This document shows positions 44,226-54,373 of a stretch of 60,668 bases of DNA, piece by piece. Origin of the DNA: Candidatus Altimarinota bacterium (GTDB lineage: Bacteria > Patescibacteriota > Minisyncoccia > Phycocordibacterales > UBA5272); assembly GCA_021734745.1 (NCBI GenBank), contig JAIPIK010000005.1, positions 1 to 60,668 of the forward strand, read 5' to 3'. Each line of letters opens with the position of its first letter. Position 1 is the first letter of the stretch. The notes under the pieces were generated by a model. It searched no databases. It was given only the letters and a program-made list of their open reading frames with translations, and had not been told where the DNA came from. Position numbers and translations under genes: made by a program.

Positions 44226-45446
44226 TCACGATGTCGGTGTAGACGCTGTTTCTATATTAAGAGAATTTTTTAATTTATGTTGTGAGTATTTTGTTTTTAG
44301 TTTTTCTAACTTCTCACCAACACCTTCCAACACCGCCGAACTTTTTTCTTTTGACTTTAGAAATTTGTCGTCGAGTAATGAAAAATTATATTTAGCATCT
44401 GGGTCCATTATATTTATAAAATATCTTTTCAACTGAAACCTGTTTATTTTTTTCTCTAGTTGCACGTCTCTTATATCTTTAATTTTATCTAAGTAGTGTG
44501 CTATCTTATCAATTGTATCTTCAGTTGTTAATGTGTCCTCTTTTTTAAGTTCACCCTCTAACAGTAAAAGAATTTTTTTCTCATATTCATTCTTTTCTTC
44601 TAGAAGAAAAATAATATCGTTCACGTACTCTTGTAATAAATGATTCATTTTCCTACCCTTAAGGATAACATCAACTTGGTCTTTGGCACTTTCTGTGTCT
44701 ATATATCCAAATGTTAAATCTCTCTCTGTATTACGTAATGCCAGCAACAACAAATCAGATGAATATATTATAGATATGTAGAGTGAGGTAAGGTATAAGA
44801 TTCCTAATAAAATAAATGATGTTTGGATATTATTTATACAAGTTGATTGACACTCCAAGCCTATAATGAGTAAATATATAGATATTATAAACACAACACA
44901 AATACCAACAAAAATTCCGACAAATATTCTAATGACTAACTTGTTAGGTATTTTTTTTGGTATTGGAATGTCAAAAAAGTCGGAGAAAATAGAAAAAATG
45001 ATGAAAAAACTAAAAAAAAGGTAATAGAAAAGTATGATGGATTTTAAGATTATGTTTAATGACACAGGAATCATAAACATTAAAAAAACCACTAAACCTG
45101 TTCTAACTAGAAAAGATATATTGAACCCTCTTTCTAATGAAGATTCTAACGGGGATGTGAATCTATTCTTTATCGAGTCATTTGGTTTGAAGGGTAGTGA
45201 AGGTTTTGGTTTTAAAAAGAACGCCCTAAAAAAAATTAATGTATCCCAAATAATAATACCAATAAAAAACAATAGGGAAATTGAGTTTAGATCGAAACTA
45301 CCTTGTTGAATTTGTTTTAATAAAACCCAAACAAGTCCTGCTATTGCAGTAAGTAAAGCCCACTGCGTCCATCCAGGACGACTTTCATTCTTCTGAATGA
45401 AATCTATTTCCTTACTTATTGCACTGATTAGTTCTTGTTTTTCCAT
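44226..45446 (-). CDS. polytopic membrane protein with cytoplasmic coiled tail, last gene of the restriction operon
   Basis: Residues 28-235 hold six or seven membrane segments; the rest (about 245-406) is a charged helical tail predicted to be cytoplasmic. I do not recognise a family. It begins 21 bases after the Res stop and is transcribed with that operon. A membrane partner is not part of classical type III systems, so it may be an effector or an unrelated addition. Confidence 0.75.
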   Translation of the reverse strand: MEKQELISAISKEIDFIQKNESRPGWTQWALLTAIAGLVWVLLKQIQQGSFDLNSISLLFFIGIIIWDTLIFFRAFFLKPKPSLPFKPNDSIKNRFTSPLESSLERGFNISFLVRTGLVVFLMFMIPVSLNIILKSIILFYYLFFSFFIIFSIFSDFFDIPIPKKIPNKLVIRIFVGIFVGICVVFIISIYLLIIGLECQSTCINNIQTSFILLGILYLTSLYISIIYSSDLLLLALRNTERDLTFGYIDTESAKDQVDVILKGRKMNHLLQEYVNDIIFLLEEKNEYEKKILLLLEGELKKEDTLTTEDTIDKIAHYLDKIKDIRDVQLEKKINRFQLKRYFINIMDPDAKYNFSLLDDKFLKSKEKSSAVLEGVGEKLEKLKTKYSQHKLKNSLNIETASTPTS

Positions 45447-45467
45447 ATTTGTTTTCTACATAAAAAA

Positions 45468-48461
45468 TTACTTCCCCATTCTCCACACGTTATAATCATC
45501 AGCTCTCTCGAACTTGATACCAGTGTTTATAGCTTCAAAATGCTTTGCTCCACACTTTATTTTTGAGTCCTCTATATATCTCAAATTCTCAGACAAGATA
45601 CTACCTTTTGTTTCTACAACAAAATACAACTTCTCTTCTCCGTTCTTATCAAGAACAACAGCCCAGTCAGGATTATATGAACCGAGAGGTGTATCTATCT
45701 TGAACCATGAAGGTAACTTTACGAACAACTTCACATCTCTGTCGTTATTCAACTTCTCTGCAAACGTTTTTTCTATATCTGAATCATAGGTAACATGAGA
45801 ATATACACTCTTATCAACTGCAATAGAATTTGATGTTATATACCCCACAAGCTCATCGTCCTTGAACAACTCTTGTGCGTGAATAGAACCATCTCCTATC
45901 TTCTCATACTTAATACCATCAACCATAAGCAATCTCTTCTGCTGATTGATAATATCTACCACTTTCGACATGAACTCTTGAGGATTAACATAGAACTCAT
46001 CAAGTCTTTCGCTTGCAATAAGAATCTTTGAAATAGTTGAACGCTTGAGGCGTGTATACTGCTCTATAAATGAAATAATATTAGGAAGATTGTTGTCTTT
46101 ATAATTCTCCTTCACATAAGTCCTTATTCTGTTTGGATCACTTGTCGTCACTCCATCAGCACCGAAATGAAGATTAACGAATTTTGCAATAACAGGATTA
46201 GCCTTGATCTCCTCCATATGCTTAATTTCTAAAATAGTATTAGTAACTAAATCATCAATATTAAAATCAAGCTTAAAAATTGTCTTATACTTTATTCTAT
46301 CCCATAACGCTGTGAAGTCAGGACTCAAGAATACCTGTTTATTAAGAGTCTTCTGTTCCTTAACCTTCTTAAATATAGGCAATCTCTTTACTGTTTCTTT
46401 TATTTTTTGGACCACCTCTTTTGTAATATCCTTGTATTCTTCTGGAAGGACAAATGTTTCCTCTTCTATCGCTTCTGTAAGTAGAACTGTAACCTTACCT
46501 TTAACATCAATAAACTTCTTCTCTAACAAGTAATCACGAATCTTCTTCGAATCATCATAGCCAAGATCAAGTAACTCTTCGCCTTTCTTTACGAGAACAT
46601 GCTCAAAGAGTCTTTCATTGATAACACCGAACTTCGTATTTGTTTCGCTTTCAATTTCCTTTTGTAATGTTTCTGCGAAAGTTTCATAGCTCTCATTAGC
46701 AACAACAGTAAGTATGTTGATTGAATCCTCTTGTATTCTTTCGCCTTCCTGATTCACTGGTAGACGTAACCCTCGACCAATTTTCTGCCTCTTTGTCATT
46801 GTGTCTTGTGTATCAACAAGTGTACATATTTGAAACACATTAGGATTATCCCAACCTTCCTTAAGAGCAGAGTGAGAGAAGATGAATCGTAGATTCGTAT
46901 CAAAACTAAGCAACCTCTCCTTATTCTTCATAATAAGCTCAAAAGCACTTTCATCTGCCTTTGTAGACTTCTCTTTAGAATCCTTAAATACACCATTCTT
47001 ATCTTGTGCAAAATAACCATCGTGTATATCTTCCACATTTGTATTCAGTACATAATCTTTATGTTGTTTTGTATTAAAGAGTGTCTGATATTTTGGTAAT
47101 GCAATCATTCTCTTATATTCTTCCTCGAAGATTGTTGCATATATACCCTTTTGTGGAACAGTACCACTTTCAGTTTCTATGTATTCTCGATAATTGTGAA
47201 CTTTATCAATAAAGAAAAGTGATATTACCTTAATACCTTTCTCAAGAAGATACATTTCCTTATCAAGGTGCGTTTCAATAGTGAATCTGATCTGAGCCCT
47301 TTTATTTTCAATATCAGCTGTATCTTCTTCAACTTTTAGTATTGTTCCGTTTTCGAATTCCACATATTCATTTCCAGGATTAACACTAATACTTGTTACG
47401 ACAAAATTACGATATACCTCATTATCATTAGAAAGAGACAAGAGGCTATTCTTCTTACTAGAATTAACAGTTTCTTCTGAAACAACAGCAATACCCCTTT
47501 CATTAATTTTCTTTAATTCTATCTTTGCAGAATACGAGCCATTCTTATTCATTACTTTCTTAAGTTTAAGATATGGACCGTTTCCTCCACCATCAGATAC
47601 AGAAAGTACTTCAATAGCCTTTACCAGCTTATTTTCATACGCCTCTACTGGACCAAGTCTATACATGAGATTGTATGACTCTCTGTGTGTAGCAGAATAT
47701 CTAAAGATTGCGAGTGGATTCAGCGACTTGATAGCCTCTTTTGACTTATCAGTAGTATCAACAGATTGAGGCTCATCGATAATAACAAAAGGATTCGTTT
47801 GTTGAATAAACTCAATAGGTCTTCTTCCACTTAGCTTGTCATTTGGTTTATGAATGATATTTCCTGTTGCTTCACCGTCTTCATCTTCAAAAGACTTTCT
47901 AAAAGCATCTATGTTAATAATCATCACTTCAATATCACTACTTGTAGCAAATGACTGCACCTGATTCAAATTTGAAGAATTGTATACGAAATAATGAAAA
48001 CCTTGTCCAGGATAGAGTGATGCGAAGTGCTTCTCTGTTACTTGTAATGACTTATGTACTCCTTCACGAATAGCAACACCAGGAACCACTATAATAAACT
48101 TTGTAAAACCATATTTCTTATTAAGCTCGAGAACTGTTCTTGTATATACATATGTCTTTCCTGTTCCTGTTTCCATTTCTATTGCAAAGTTAGGAACTCC
48201 ATACAAGTCATCATTTATTTTCACACTGCGTTTCAACTTATTCCTATCTTGAACGAACCTTACATTAGTAAGCAAGTCTTCTTCTGTGAGGTCCAACTTA
48301 TTACCATAACCTAGCTCAGTAGTAACACCGAAAATACTCTCCTTATTAGTAACAGCAGTGAACTTCGAATGACGTAATGCCTGACCTTCAAAAATATCAA
48401 CAATAGAATCTATTGCTGTTTTTTGATACCCCTGATTCGCATCAAATTTTAGTGTAAGCAT
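45468..48461 (-). CDS. type III restriction enzyme, Res subunit
   Basis: Res is an SF2 ATPase that translocates on DNA and cuts with its endonuclease domain. Motif I is METGTGKT (residues 96-103), motif II is IIDEPQSVD, and helicase motif VI is seen in TKRQKIGRGLRLP. The C-terminal PD-(D/E)xK site is NPDWAVVL followed by FVVETKG. The length (997) is normal. It starts five bases after the Mod gene, the usual pair. Confidence 0.95.
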   Translation of the reverse strand: MLTLKFDANQGYQKTAIDSIVDIFEGQALRHSKFTAVTNKESIFGVTTELGYGNKLDLTEEDLLTNVRFVQDRNKLKRSVKINDDLYGVPNFAIEMETGTGKTYVYTRTVLELNKKYGFTKFIIVVPGVAIREGVHKSLQVTEKHFASLYPGQGFHYFVYNSSNLNQVQSFATSSDIEVMIINIDAFRKSFEDEDGEATGNIIHKPNDKLSGRRPIEFIQQTNPFVIIDEPQSVDTTDKSKEAIKSLNPLAIFRYSATHRESYNLMYRLGPVEAYENKLVKAIEVLSVSDGGGNGPYLKLKKVMNKNGSYSAKIELKKINERGIAVVSEETVNSSKKNSLLSLSNDNEVYRNFVVTSISVNPGNEYVEFENGTILKVEEDTADIENKRAQIRFTIETHLDKEMYLLEKGIKVISLFFIDKVHNYREYIETESGTVPQKGIYATIFEEEYKRMIALPKYQTLFNTKQHKDYVLNTNVEDIHDGYFAQDKNGVFKDSKEKSTKADESAFELIMKNKERLLSFDTNLRFIFSHSALKEGWDNPNVFQICTLVDTQDTMTKRQKIGRGLRLPVNQEGERIQEDSINILTVVANESYETFAETLQKEIESETNTKFGVINERLFEHVLVKKGEELLDLGYDDSKKIRDYLLEKKFIDVKGKVTVLLTEAIEEETFVLPEEYKDITKEVVQKIKETVKRLPIFKKVKEQKTLNKQVFLSPDFTALWDRIKYKTIFKLDFNIDDLVTNTILEIKHMEEIKANPVIAKFVNLHFGADGVTTSDPNRIRTYVKENYKDNNLPNIISFIEQYTRLKRSTISKILIASERLDEFYVNPQEFMSKVVDIINQQKRLLMVDGIKYEKIGDGSIHAQELFKDDELVGYITSNSIAVDKSVYSHVTYDSDIEKTFAEKLNNDRDVKLFVKLPSWFKIDTPLGSYNPDWAVVLDKNGEEKLYFVVETKGSILSENLRYIEDSKIKCGAKHFEAINTGIKFERADDYNVWRMGK

Positions 48462-48466
48462 ACTTG

Positions 48467-50263
48467 TTATATGACTCGTATATCTTCTATTCCAGCTTTC
48501 TTAAGTGTCTGCTCTGCGTTTATTTTCACCATATCATCCGCAAATCCATGATCGTAGAATACAACTCTTTCAGGCTTCTTCTTTGCAATTTCTGAAACAG
48601 TTTCTAAATCAATATCTTTATCAAGACATACGAGCAGATATCCTCCAGCAATAGAATACACTTTCTTACCATTAATACTTTCCTCTGTAATAGGAGTAGC
48701 TAGATCAACTCCATATTTTAGTAAGACTTCATACAATACATCTTCTTGTGTCCTTCCATTCTTTGTAGAATTTATCTGTTCGAGAAGTGATGTCTGTAAG
48801 TCCTGTGTTTTTTCATCCCAAAGTGTAAGATTAGTAGAATCAAGAGTGAAAGCCTTGAAGCCAATATCAAGCTTATCTATTCCTTCTTTATCCTTATTAT
48901 CTGCTTTTATTTTTTCACCAGCACGACGAATACGTTCTTTTGAAATATCCGAAATATATTTATAACCTGCTTTAAATACTTCAGAATTTACATCTACTTC
49001 TTCAGGTATTTGAACTAAAACAAACTTTCTATTTCCTCCATCTTCTACATTTAAATTCATAATGGAGTGAGCAGTTGTCCCCGAACCTGCAAAAAAATCG
49101 AGAATAATGGAATTTTTTTTAGTGGCAACCTTTATTAAATAGTCCATTAATCTAATTGGTTTTGGATTATCAAACTTAGCATCCGGAATCAGCTCCTTCA
49201 AAAAAACTGTCGTGCTTTGTGGATCAAAAACTCCCCAGTTACTTTTTATTGCCATGTTTTCATTCCTCATCTCGTTCATAAACTCTTTTTGTTTAGGAAG
49301 GGAGTCCTTCCATAAAATACGTTTTTCTTTTATCATCTGTTCCAGTGACTCCTTTGAAAAGGCCCAAGTGTTCGTATATTCTCTACCAGTGTCTGGGTCA
49401 ATAATAGTAAAAGCTTGATCACTAGACTTAATTGTACTTTTTATATTCGACTCTCTCCAAGGACCTCTCGGGTCATTATCTGGATTTTTAAATTTTCCTG
49501 ACTCCTCTGTCCTTTCTTCACCAACAAATTTAAAACCGTCACCATTTTGGTATGCGAGTATATATTCATGAACATTCACCATCATATTTTTAGGTGGAAC
49601 TCCTTTAGCTGAAGATTTTTTATCCCACACAATGTTATCAATAAAATTTTCTTCACCAAAAATCTCATCACAAATTTTTCTTAAATTAGCTACCTCATTA
49701 TCATCGATAGAAATAAAAATAGCCCCGTCATCTGTTAACAAATTCCTTGCAAGACGAAGACGTGGATACATCATGTTAAGCCAATTAGTATGATACCTTC
49801 CGTTTGTATCCGCATTAGATACCATCGCCTGATTCGTGCGTTCTTTGTAATCTGCAACTGTATCATTAAAATTATCACTATACACAAAATCATGTCCAGT
49901 ATTATAAGGAGGATCTATATATATCATCTTTACCTTGTTTCTGTATGTGTCTTGTAACACCTTCAGTACCTCGAGATTATCTCCTTCTATAAAAATATTT
50001 TCAGTACTATCCCAATTTTTACTTGATTCCCTGTCAGGACGAAGCGTTGCAGATGTTGGTGTGAGCGCTGTTTTAATTGCTTTATTCTTACCATTCCAAG
50101 CAAAAGAATATCTTTCAGCATCCTTATCAACAAAGCTACCAAGCAGTTTCTTTAGTACATCAAAGTCTATTTTCCCCTCTTCAAAAGCTTCAGGAAATAA
50201 CTCCTTTATTTTTGAAACATTTTCTTCCAAAACATTCATTGATTGTCCATTTAATTTATTCAT
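48467..50263 (-). CDS. type III DNA methyltransferase, Mod subunit
   Basis: Mod recognises the target and methylates adenine. It is a beta-class N6-adenine methyltransferase: motif IV is DPPYNTG (residue 117), motif I is LDFFAGSGTTAHS (near residue 395) and the target-recognition region lies between. The length (598) is normal. Its start overlaps the DUF4391-like gene by eight bases. Confidence 0.96.
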   Translation of the reverse strand: MNKLNGQSMNVLEENVSKIKELFPEAFEEGKIDFDVLKKLLGSFVDKDAERYSFAWNGKNKAIKTALTPTSATLRPDRESSKNWDSTENIFIEGDNLEVLKVLQDTYRNKVKMIYIDPPYNTGHDFVYSDNFNDTVADYKERTNQAMVSNADTNGRYHTNWLNMMYPRLRLARNLLTDDGAIFISIDDNEVANLRKICDEIFGEENFIDNIVWDKKSSAKGVPPKNMMVNVHEYILAYQNGDGFKFVGEERTEESGKFKNPDNDPRGPWRESNIKSTIKSSDQAFTIIDPDTGREYTNTWAFSKESLEQMIKEKRILWKDSLPKQKEFMNEMRNENMAIKSNWGVFDPQSTTVFLKELIPDAKFDNPKPIRLMDYLIKVATKKNSIILDFFAGSGTTAHSIMNLNVEDGGNRKFVLVQIPEEVDVNSEVFKAGYKYISDISKERIRRAGEKIKADNKDKEGIDKLDIGFKAFTLDSTNLTLWDEKTQDLQTSLLEQINSTKNGRTQEDVLYEVLLKYGVDLATPITEESINGKKVYSIAGGYLLVCLDKDIDLETVSEIAKKKPERVVFYDHGFADDMVKINAEQTLKKAGIEDIRVI

Positions 50264-51032
50264 ATTTTTTTACTAATGACACTGCTTGATTTTTAATATC
50301 TTCCAGCTCCTTTATAACACGCAAAACACTGTTTTGCAGTGCAACTCTTTCACCAAAATTAGTTGTTTGTTCTTGCTCTTTTCTAAGATTTTTTATAATA
50401 GTATTTTTATTTTCAAAAGCATCAACGATTGGAGCTAATGATATTATATCGCATTTTGTTGCATTACATTTATAATCACCAAGAATAGCTATAAAATTGC
50501 TTAAAAGCACTGTTTTTACATAATCTTCATAAAAATCCTTGAGCGTATGATATGAATACTTTTTTGTATTAAAAGACTGTACAGCGTTTTTGTATACCAC
50601 ATCATTACTATCTACTGGTAACCATAGAGACTGATATATTTCTTCAAGAACTGCTTTCTCTTCATCGTTCTTGTTGATTCTACTTATTGAACCTGACAGA
50701 TGAATCTTGTTATCGTAATACAGCACAAGCATCACAGGATTAGGAATAAGAAGATGTATAAGCTTAACAATTCTATCAGTCTGTTTATCTCCCTTTAGCT
50801 CTACTGCTATTACGTATATTTCCTCATATACATACATATCATCTTTGTATGCTTGTATATGTATAGTTTCATCGTTAAAGAGTGCTATGAGCTTAATTGA
50901 TTCTATCGCCTCATCAAAAAGTCTCTTCTTCTCTGCGTTGAATGACTCATGGTCATAAAAAATACTTTTTATTTTCTTATTCTGAAGTGCTGTTCCATCG
51001 ATATTAAATATGCTTTTGATTGTCTCCTCCAT
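50256..51032 (-). CDS. DUF4391-like protein of the defence operon
   Basis: The protein (258 residues) has a beta-rich start, the segment IVKLIHLLIPNPVMLVLYYDNKIHLS (residues about 92-117) and a C-terminal coiled coil. These features fit the DUF4391 family, often found beside SNF2-type helicases and type III enzymes. No catalytic motif is visible, so it is probably a structural or adaptor subunit. The gene lies between the helicase and Mod, with a gap of one base on the helicase side and an overlap with Mod on the other. Confidence 0.8.
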   Translation of the reverse strand: MEETIKSIFNIDGTALQNKKIKSIFYDHESFNAEKKRLFDEAIESIKLIALFNDETIHIQAYKDDMYVYEEIYVIAVELKGDKQTDRIVKLIHLLIPNPVMLVLYYDNKIHLSGSISRINKNDEEKAVLEEIYQSLWLPVDSNDVVYKNAVQSFNTKKYSYHTLKDFYEDYVKTVLLSNFIAILGDYKCNATKCDIISLAPIVDAFENKNTIIKNLRKEQEQTTNFGERVALQNSVLRVIKELEDIKNQAVSLVKKYE

Positions 51033-51033
51033 A

Positions 51034-54000
51034 TTACTTAATAACTAAGAATGATATAAGCTCGAAGTCATCCATACCACTCAAAGCACTTTCTTTTGCA
51101 ATAGTTGTTTTACCAAGTGAGAACAGCTCTGAAGCACTCTTCTCCTGTCGTTTACCTATAATATTTGCAACTGCTTTTTCTAAGAGGTGTGACTGCCCAC
51201 TCATATCTCTTCCATCTTCTGTCTCATTATTAAATATTTTTACCAATTCTTTCTGTACATCATCGATACCATTACATAACTTCTTGAACACATCAAGAAT
51301 GTATTTTGCCTGAACGTGTGTATATTTTATCTCCCCACTTTCTTCTATGAATACAAGATAATATGGATGAAGAGCATTTGTTTCTTTACTTTCTATTTCA
51401 GAATAATGAACTTGCTTTAATGCAAATATAACTCCTCTTTTTACTTCACCAGCAAGAAGTGTACTATCTGCTATCGCATACATACCAAGAGGTGCCTGTT
51501 CCAGAACTTTCTTATTCTCCTTCATGTATGAAGAGAGGTCCATTTTGAAGTCATTCATGGTGAGATCTGTAATAGAAATATTACCTGATATGTCTTCTAG
51601 GTCCACAATTTCTTCTTGTAATTTTACAAGCTGATTCTTTCTGTATTCAATATCATTCATAACATCTTCCTCTGTCTGATTAATAATATCTTCTTCTCCT
51701 GTTGCTGATGAATTAAGTAGCATCATTCTGCCTCTCACTCTTTGTTCTAGCTTGATATATGCTTCTAGCTCCATGTTAGGCCAGAAGTTAATAAGCTTCA
51801 CACTGTCATTGATAGAGCCAATACGATCTATACGCCCGAATCGTTGAATAATACGTACAGGATTCCAGTGAATATCATAGTTTACCAAGCAATCACAGTC
51901 CTGAAGGTTTTGTCCTTCTGAAATACAATCTGTCGCTATCAAGATATCAATCTCTTCCTTTATATTTGGATATATCTTATCCCTTTCTTTTGAACGTGGT
52001 GAGAAGTTAGTAAGTATAGAATCAAAATGATTCGATATCTGTGAAGAAGTAGTCTTGTTAGAACCTCCTCCAGTTACAAGTGCTACATTCACATTGAATT
52101 CTACTTTTATCCAATCTGCAATCTCCTTGTAAATGTATTGTGTTGTATCAGCAAAAGCACTAAAAACAACCACCTTCTTATTATCTGCGTTAAAAGGATG
52201 TGTTATCTTATCTGCAATTATCTTCTTAAGAGCATCAAGCTTTTCATCACGTTCTGGTGTTATCTTTTTTGACTCCTCTGCAAGCTCCTTCAAACGAATA
52301 TGATCGTCTTCTAGGTCCTGTCGCCACTTCACCAAGTCAATATCTTGAAGTGCAACTTGTACAGCTCCACCAACCATGAGTGCTTCGAGCTGTTCATCAT
52401 CTCCATCAATACTCTCATCTTCATCCTCAGCTTCTGTTATCATGATAGGCGTATTAATTTTTGCCCCAGATTCCAATGTATCTATTTGCTGTAATATAGA
52501 ACATATCTTCGAGTCAATTCTTTGTACAGTAAGATTGTAAGAATAGATAGAACTCTCGAGTCGCTTCAAGATGTTAACCCGCATCAAATTCACAATACTC
52601 CTTTCACGATCTGCTTGCTTGAATCTTGATTGACCATCATTCACAACAATATCGTACTTCTCTTCATAGTATTTTACTTTCTCAGGAATAACATACTGAA
52701 GAGGAGAATAAACAGCAAGCTTCAACCTTCTAATTGAATCATTTATTTCTTCAAAAGAAGAGAAGTCTTTTTGTAAATCGATACCAGTCTTGTAGTTTAT
52801 CGGTTTCAACCTCTTAGGAAATTTACCAACCTCCGTCAAATCGTAATACTTCTCTATATGCTTTCTTGATCTTGCAATAGTAAGCAAGTCTAATAATTTA
52901 AAATAGTTAATATTTAAAGAAGAAAGAAGATTCTCAAGCTTCCTATCTTCCGCAGACTTTTCAAGCCATGTATTAAAGGTAAGCTGAGCTACACGAAGTG
53001 TTTCCTGAATACTACCAATACCATGCTTACTCATCGCTGTATCATCTGCCTCTGTAATAAACGCCACCTGATTCTTCAAATCGTTCATTCTGTTATTTAC
53101 AGGTGTAGCAGACAACATAAGCACCTTTGTTTTTACGCCACTTCTTATGATGTCCTCCATCAACTTCTGATATCTATTCTTAGTGCCTTTTCTAGGATCA
53201 TTATTCCTGAAGTTATGTGATTCATCAATTACAACAAGGTCGTAGTTTCCCCAGTTAATTGTTTCAAGATTAATATCACCAGACTTCCCTCTGCTTCTAC
53301 TGAGGTCAGTATGATTCAAAATATCATAACCAAATCTATCATGTGACAGAATATTTCTTACATCATTCATTCTGTACATACTCCAGTTATCACGAAGCTT
53401 CTTAGGACAAAGAACCAAGACACGATGATTACGTAGCTCGTAATACTTAATAACAGCGAGTGCTTCAAAAGTCTTTCCGAGACCAACTGAATCAGCAATA
53501 ATACAACCATTATGCTCCTCTAATTTGCTTATAGCACCCATCACACCATCCTTTTGAAACTTATAGAGCTTGTTCCATATAAGAGTCTCTGCAAAGCCAG
53601 TTTTAGGCTTAATAATGTTATCTTCTTGTATCTCTTCAAGATACTCTCTGAAAATATTATAGAGTGTTACAAAGTAAATGAATTCAGGTGTGTTTTCCTT
53701 GTATATTGTTTCGATATTCTTAATGACTTCTTCTTTAACATCTTCCACCAGTGCTGAATTGGTCCAAATATCATCAAACCACTGTAAAGTTTCTTTTGTA
53801 GCCGATTGATCATCAGAATACATATTAAGCTCATACCTGTTAGAATTCGTAACACCAAGACCAGTAGAAGTGAAGTCCATTTGTCCTTGAATGACAAACT
53901 CCTCATTATTCTTATTCTGTACATGTATTGCTCTTGCTCCTGAAGTATCTGCTTTCTTTAGCGACTTGAATTCTACTTTGCTTCTGATCCAGTCAGCACA

Positions 54001-54306
54001 TTCCTTTGCAATTTTTGATTGTGTAAGCTCGTTTCTTAATTTTATTTCGTATTCTGTTCCTGATAGCTGTTTCTCTCTGTTTTGCCTGTTAATGTAGAAT
54101 TCTCGCTTCTCCTCCTTTTCTTTAGTGAAAGTAGGTTCAACAAAAAGAAAACGAAGACTCTCGACACCCTGTAAGCTCTCCTTGAGAGCATCATAGCCAT
54201 AAATAGTAAAATACGCTGAAATAATGGATATTTTAGAGTCCTTTTTGATTCCCTCTTTTAGTGCATCAATAACCTTCGATTTTTTGTTATCTATAATTTT
54301 TTCCAT
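51034..54306 (-). CDS. SNF2-family helicase with PLD-like N-terminal domain
   Basis: The N-terminus (about 1-190) resembles a phospholipase D-like domain with an altered HKD pattern (HVQNKNNEEFVIQGQMDFTSTGL). The SNF2 ATPase follows: Walker A DSVGLGKT (near residue 271), motif II VIDESHNFRN, and the second RecA lobe with the motif ISEGQNLQDC and RFGRIDRIGS. A long insertion sits between the lobes. Proteins like this remodel or translocate on DNA in defence systems. It is the first gene of the five-gene operon. Confidence 0.93.
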   Translation of the reverse strand: MEKIIDNKKSKVIDALKEGIKKDSKISIISAYFTIYGYDALKESLQGVESLRFLFVEPTFTKEKEEKREFYINRQNREKQLSGTEYEIKLRNELTQSKIAKECADWIRSKVEFKSLKKADTSGARAIHVQNKNNEEFVIQGQMDFTSTGLGVTNSNRYELNMYSDDQSATKETLQWFDDIWTNSALVEDVKEEVIKNIETIYKENTPEFIYFVTLYNIFREYLEEIQEDNIIKPKTGFAETLIWNKLYKFQKDGVMGAISKLEEHNGCIIADSVGLGKTFEALAVIKYYELRNHRVLVLCPKKLRDNWSMYRMNDVRNILSHDRFGYDILNHTDLSRSRGKSGDINLETINWGNYDLVVIDESHNFRNNDPRKGTKNRYQKLMEDIIRSGVKTKVLMLSATPVNNRMNDLKNQVAFITEADDTAMSKHGIGSIQETLRVAQLTFNTWLEKSAEDRKLENLLSSLNINYFKLLDLLTIARSRKHIEKYYDLTEVGKFPKRLKPINYKTGIDLQKDFSSFEEINDSIRRLKLAVYSPLQYVIPEKVKYYEEKYDIVVNDGQSRFKQADRERSIVNLMRVNILKRLESSIYSYNLTVQRIDSKICSILQQIDTLESGAKINTPIMITEAEDEDESIDGDDEQLEALMVGGAVQVALQDIDLVKWRQDLEDDHIRLKELAEESKKITPERDEKLDALKKIIADKITHPFNADNKKVVVFSAFADTTQYIYKEIADWIKVEFNVNVALVTGGGSNKTTSSQISNHFDSILTNFSPRSKERDKIYPNIKEEIDILIATDCISEGQNLQDCDCLVNYDIHWNPVRIIQRFGRIDRIGSINDSVKLINFWPNMELEAYIKLEQRVRGRMMLLNSSATGEEDIINQTEEDVMNDIEYRKNQLVKLQEEIVDLEDISGNISITDLTMNDFKMDLSSYMKENKKVLEQAPLGMYAIADSTLLAGEVKRGVIFALKQVHYSEIESKETNALHPYYLVFIEESGEIKYTHVQAKYILDVFKKLCNGIDDVQKELVKIFNNETEDGRDMSGQSHLLEKAVANIIGKRQEKSASELFSLGKTTIAKESALSGMDDFELISFLVIK

Positions 54307-54373
54307 TTCTCAATGCTTGGTAGTATTGATTATAACAGACCAAAAGAACAAATAATAATTAAAGTTATTCGAA

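Noticed and set aside
45468-54306. Identification of the defence operon as DISARM or BREX
   Set aside because: The DISARM DUF1998 protein and BREX PglZ, BrxC or PglX-type proteins are absent; Mod and Res are plain type III subunits.
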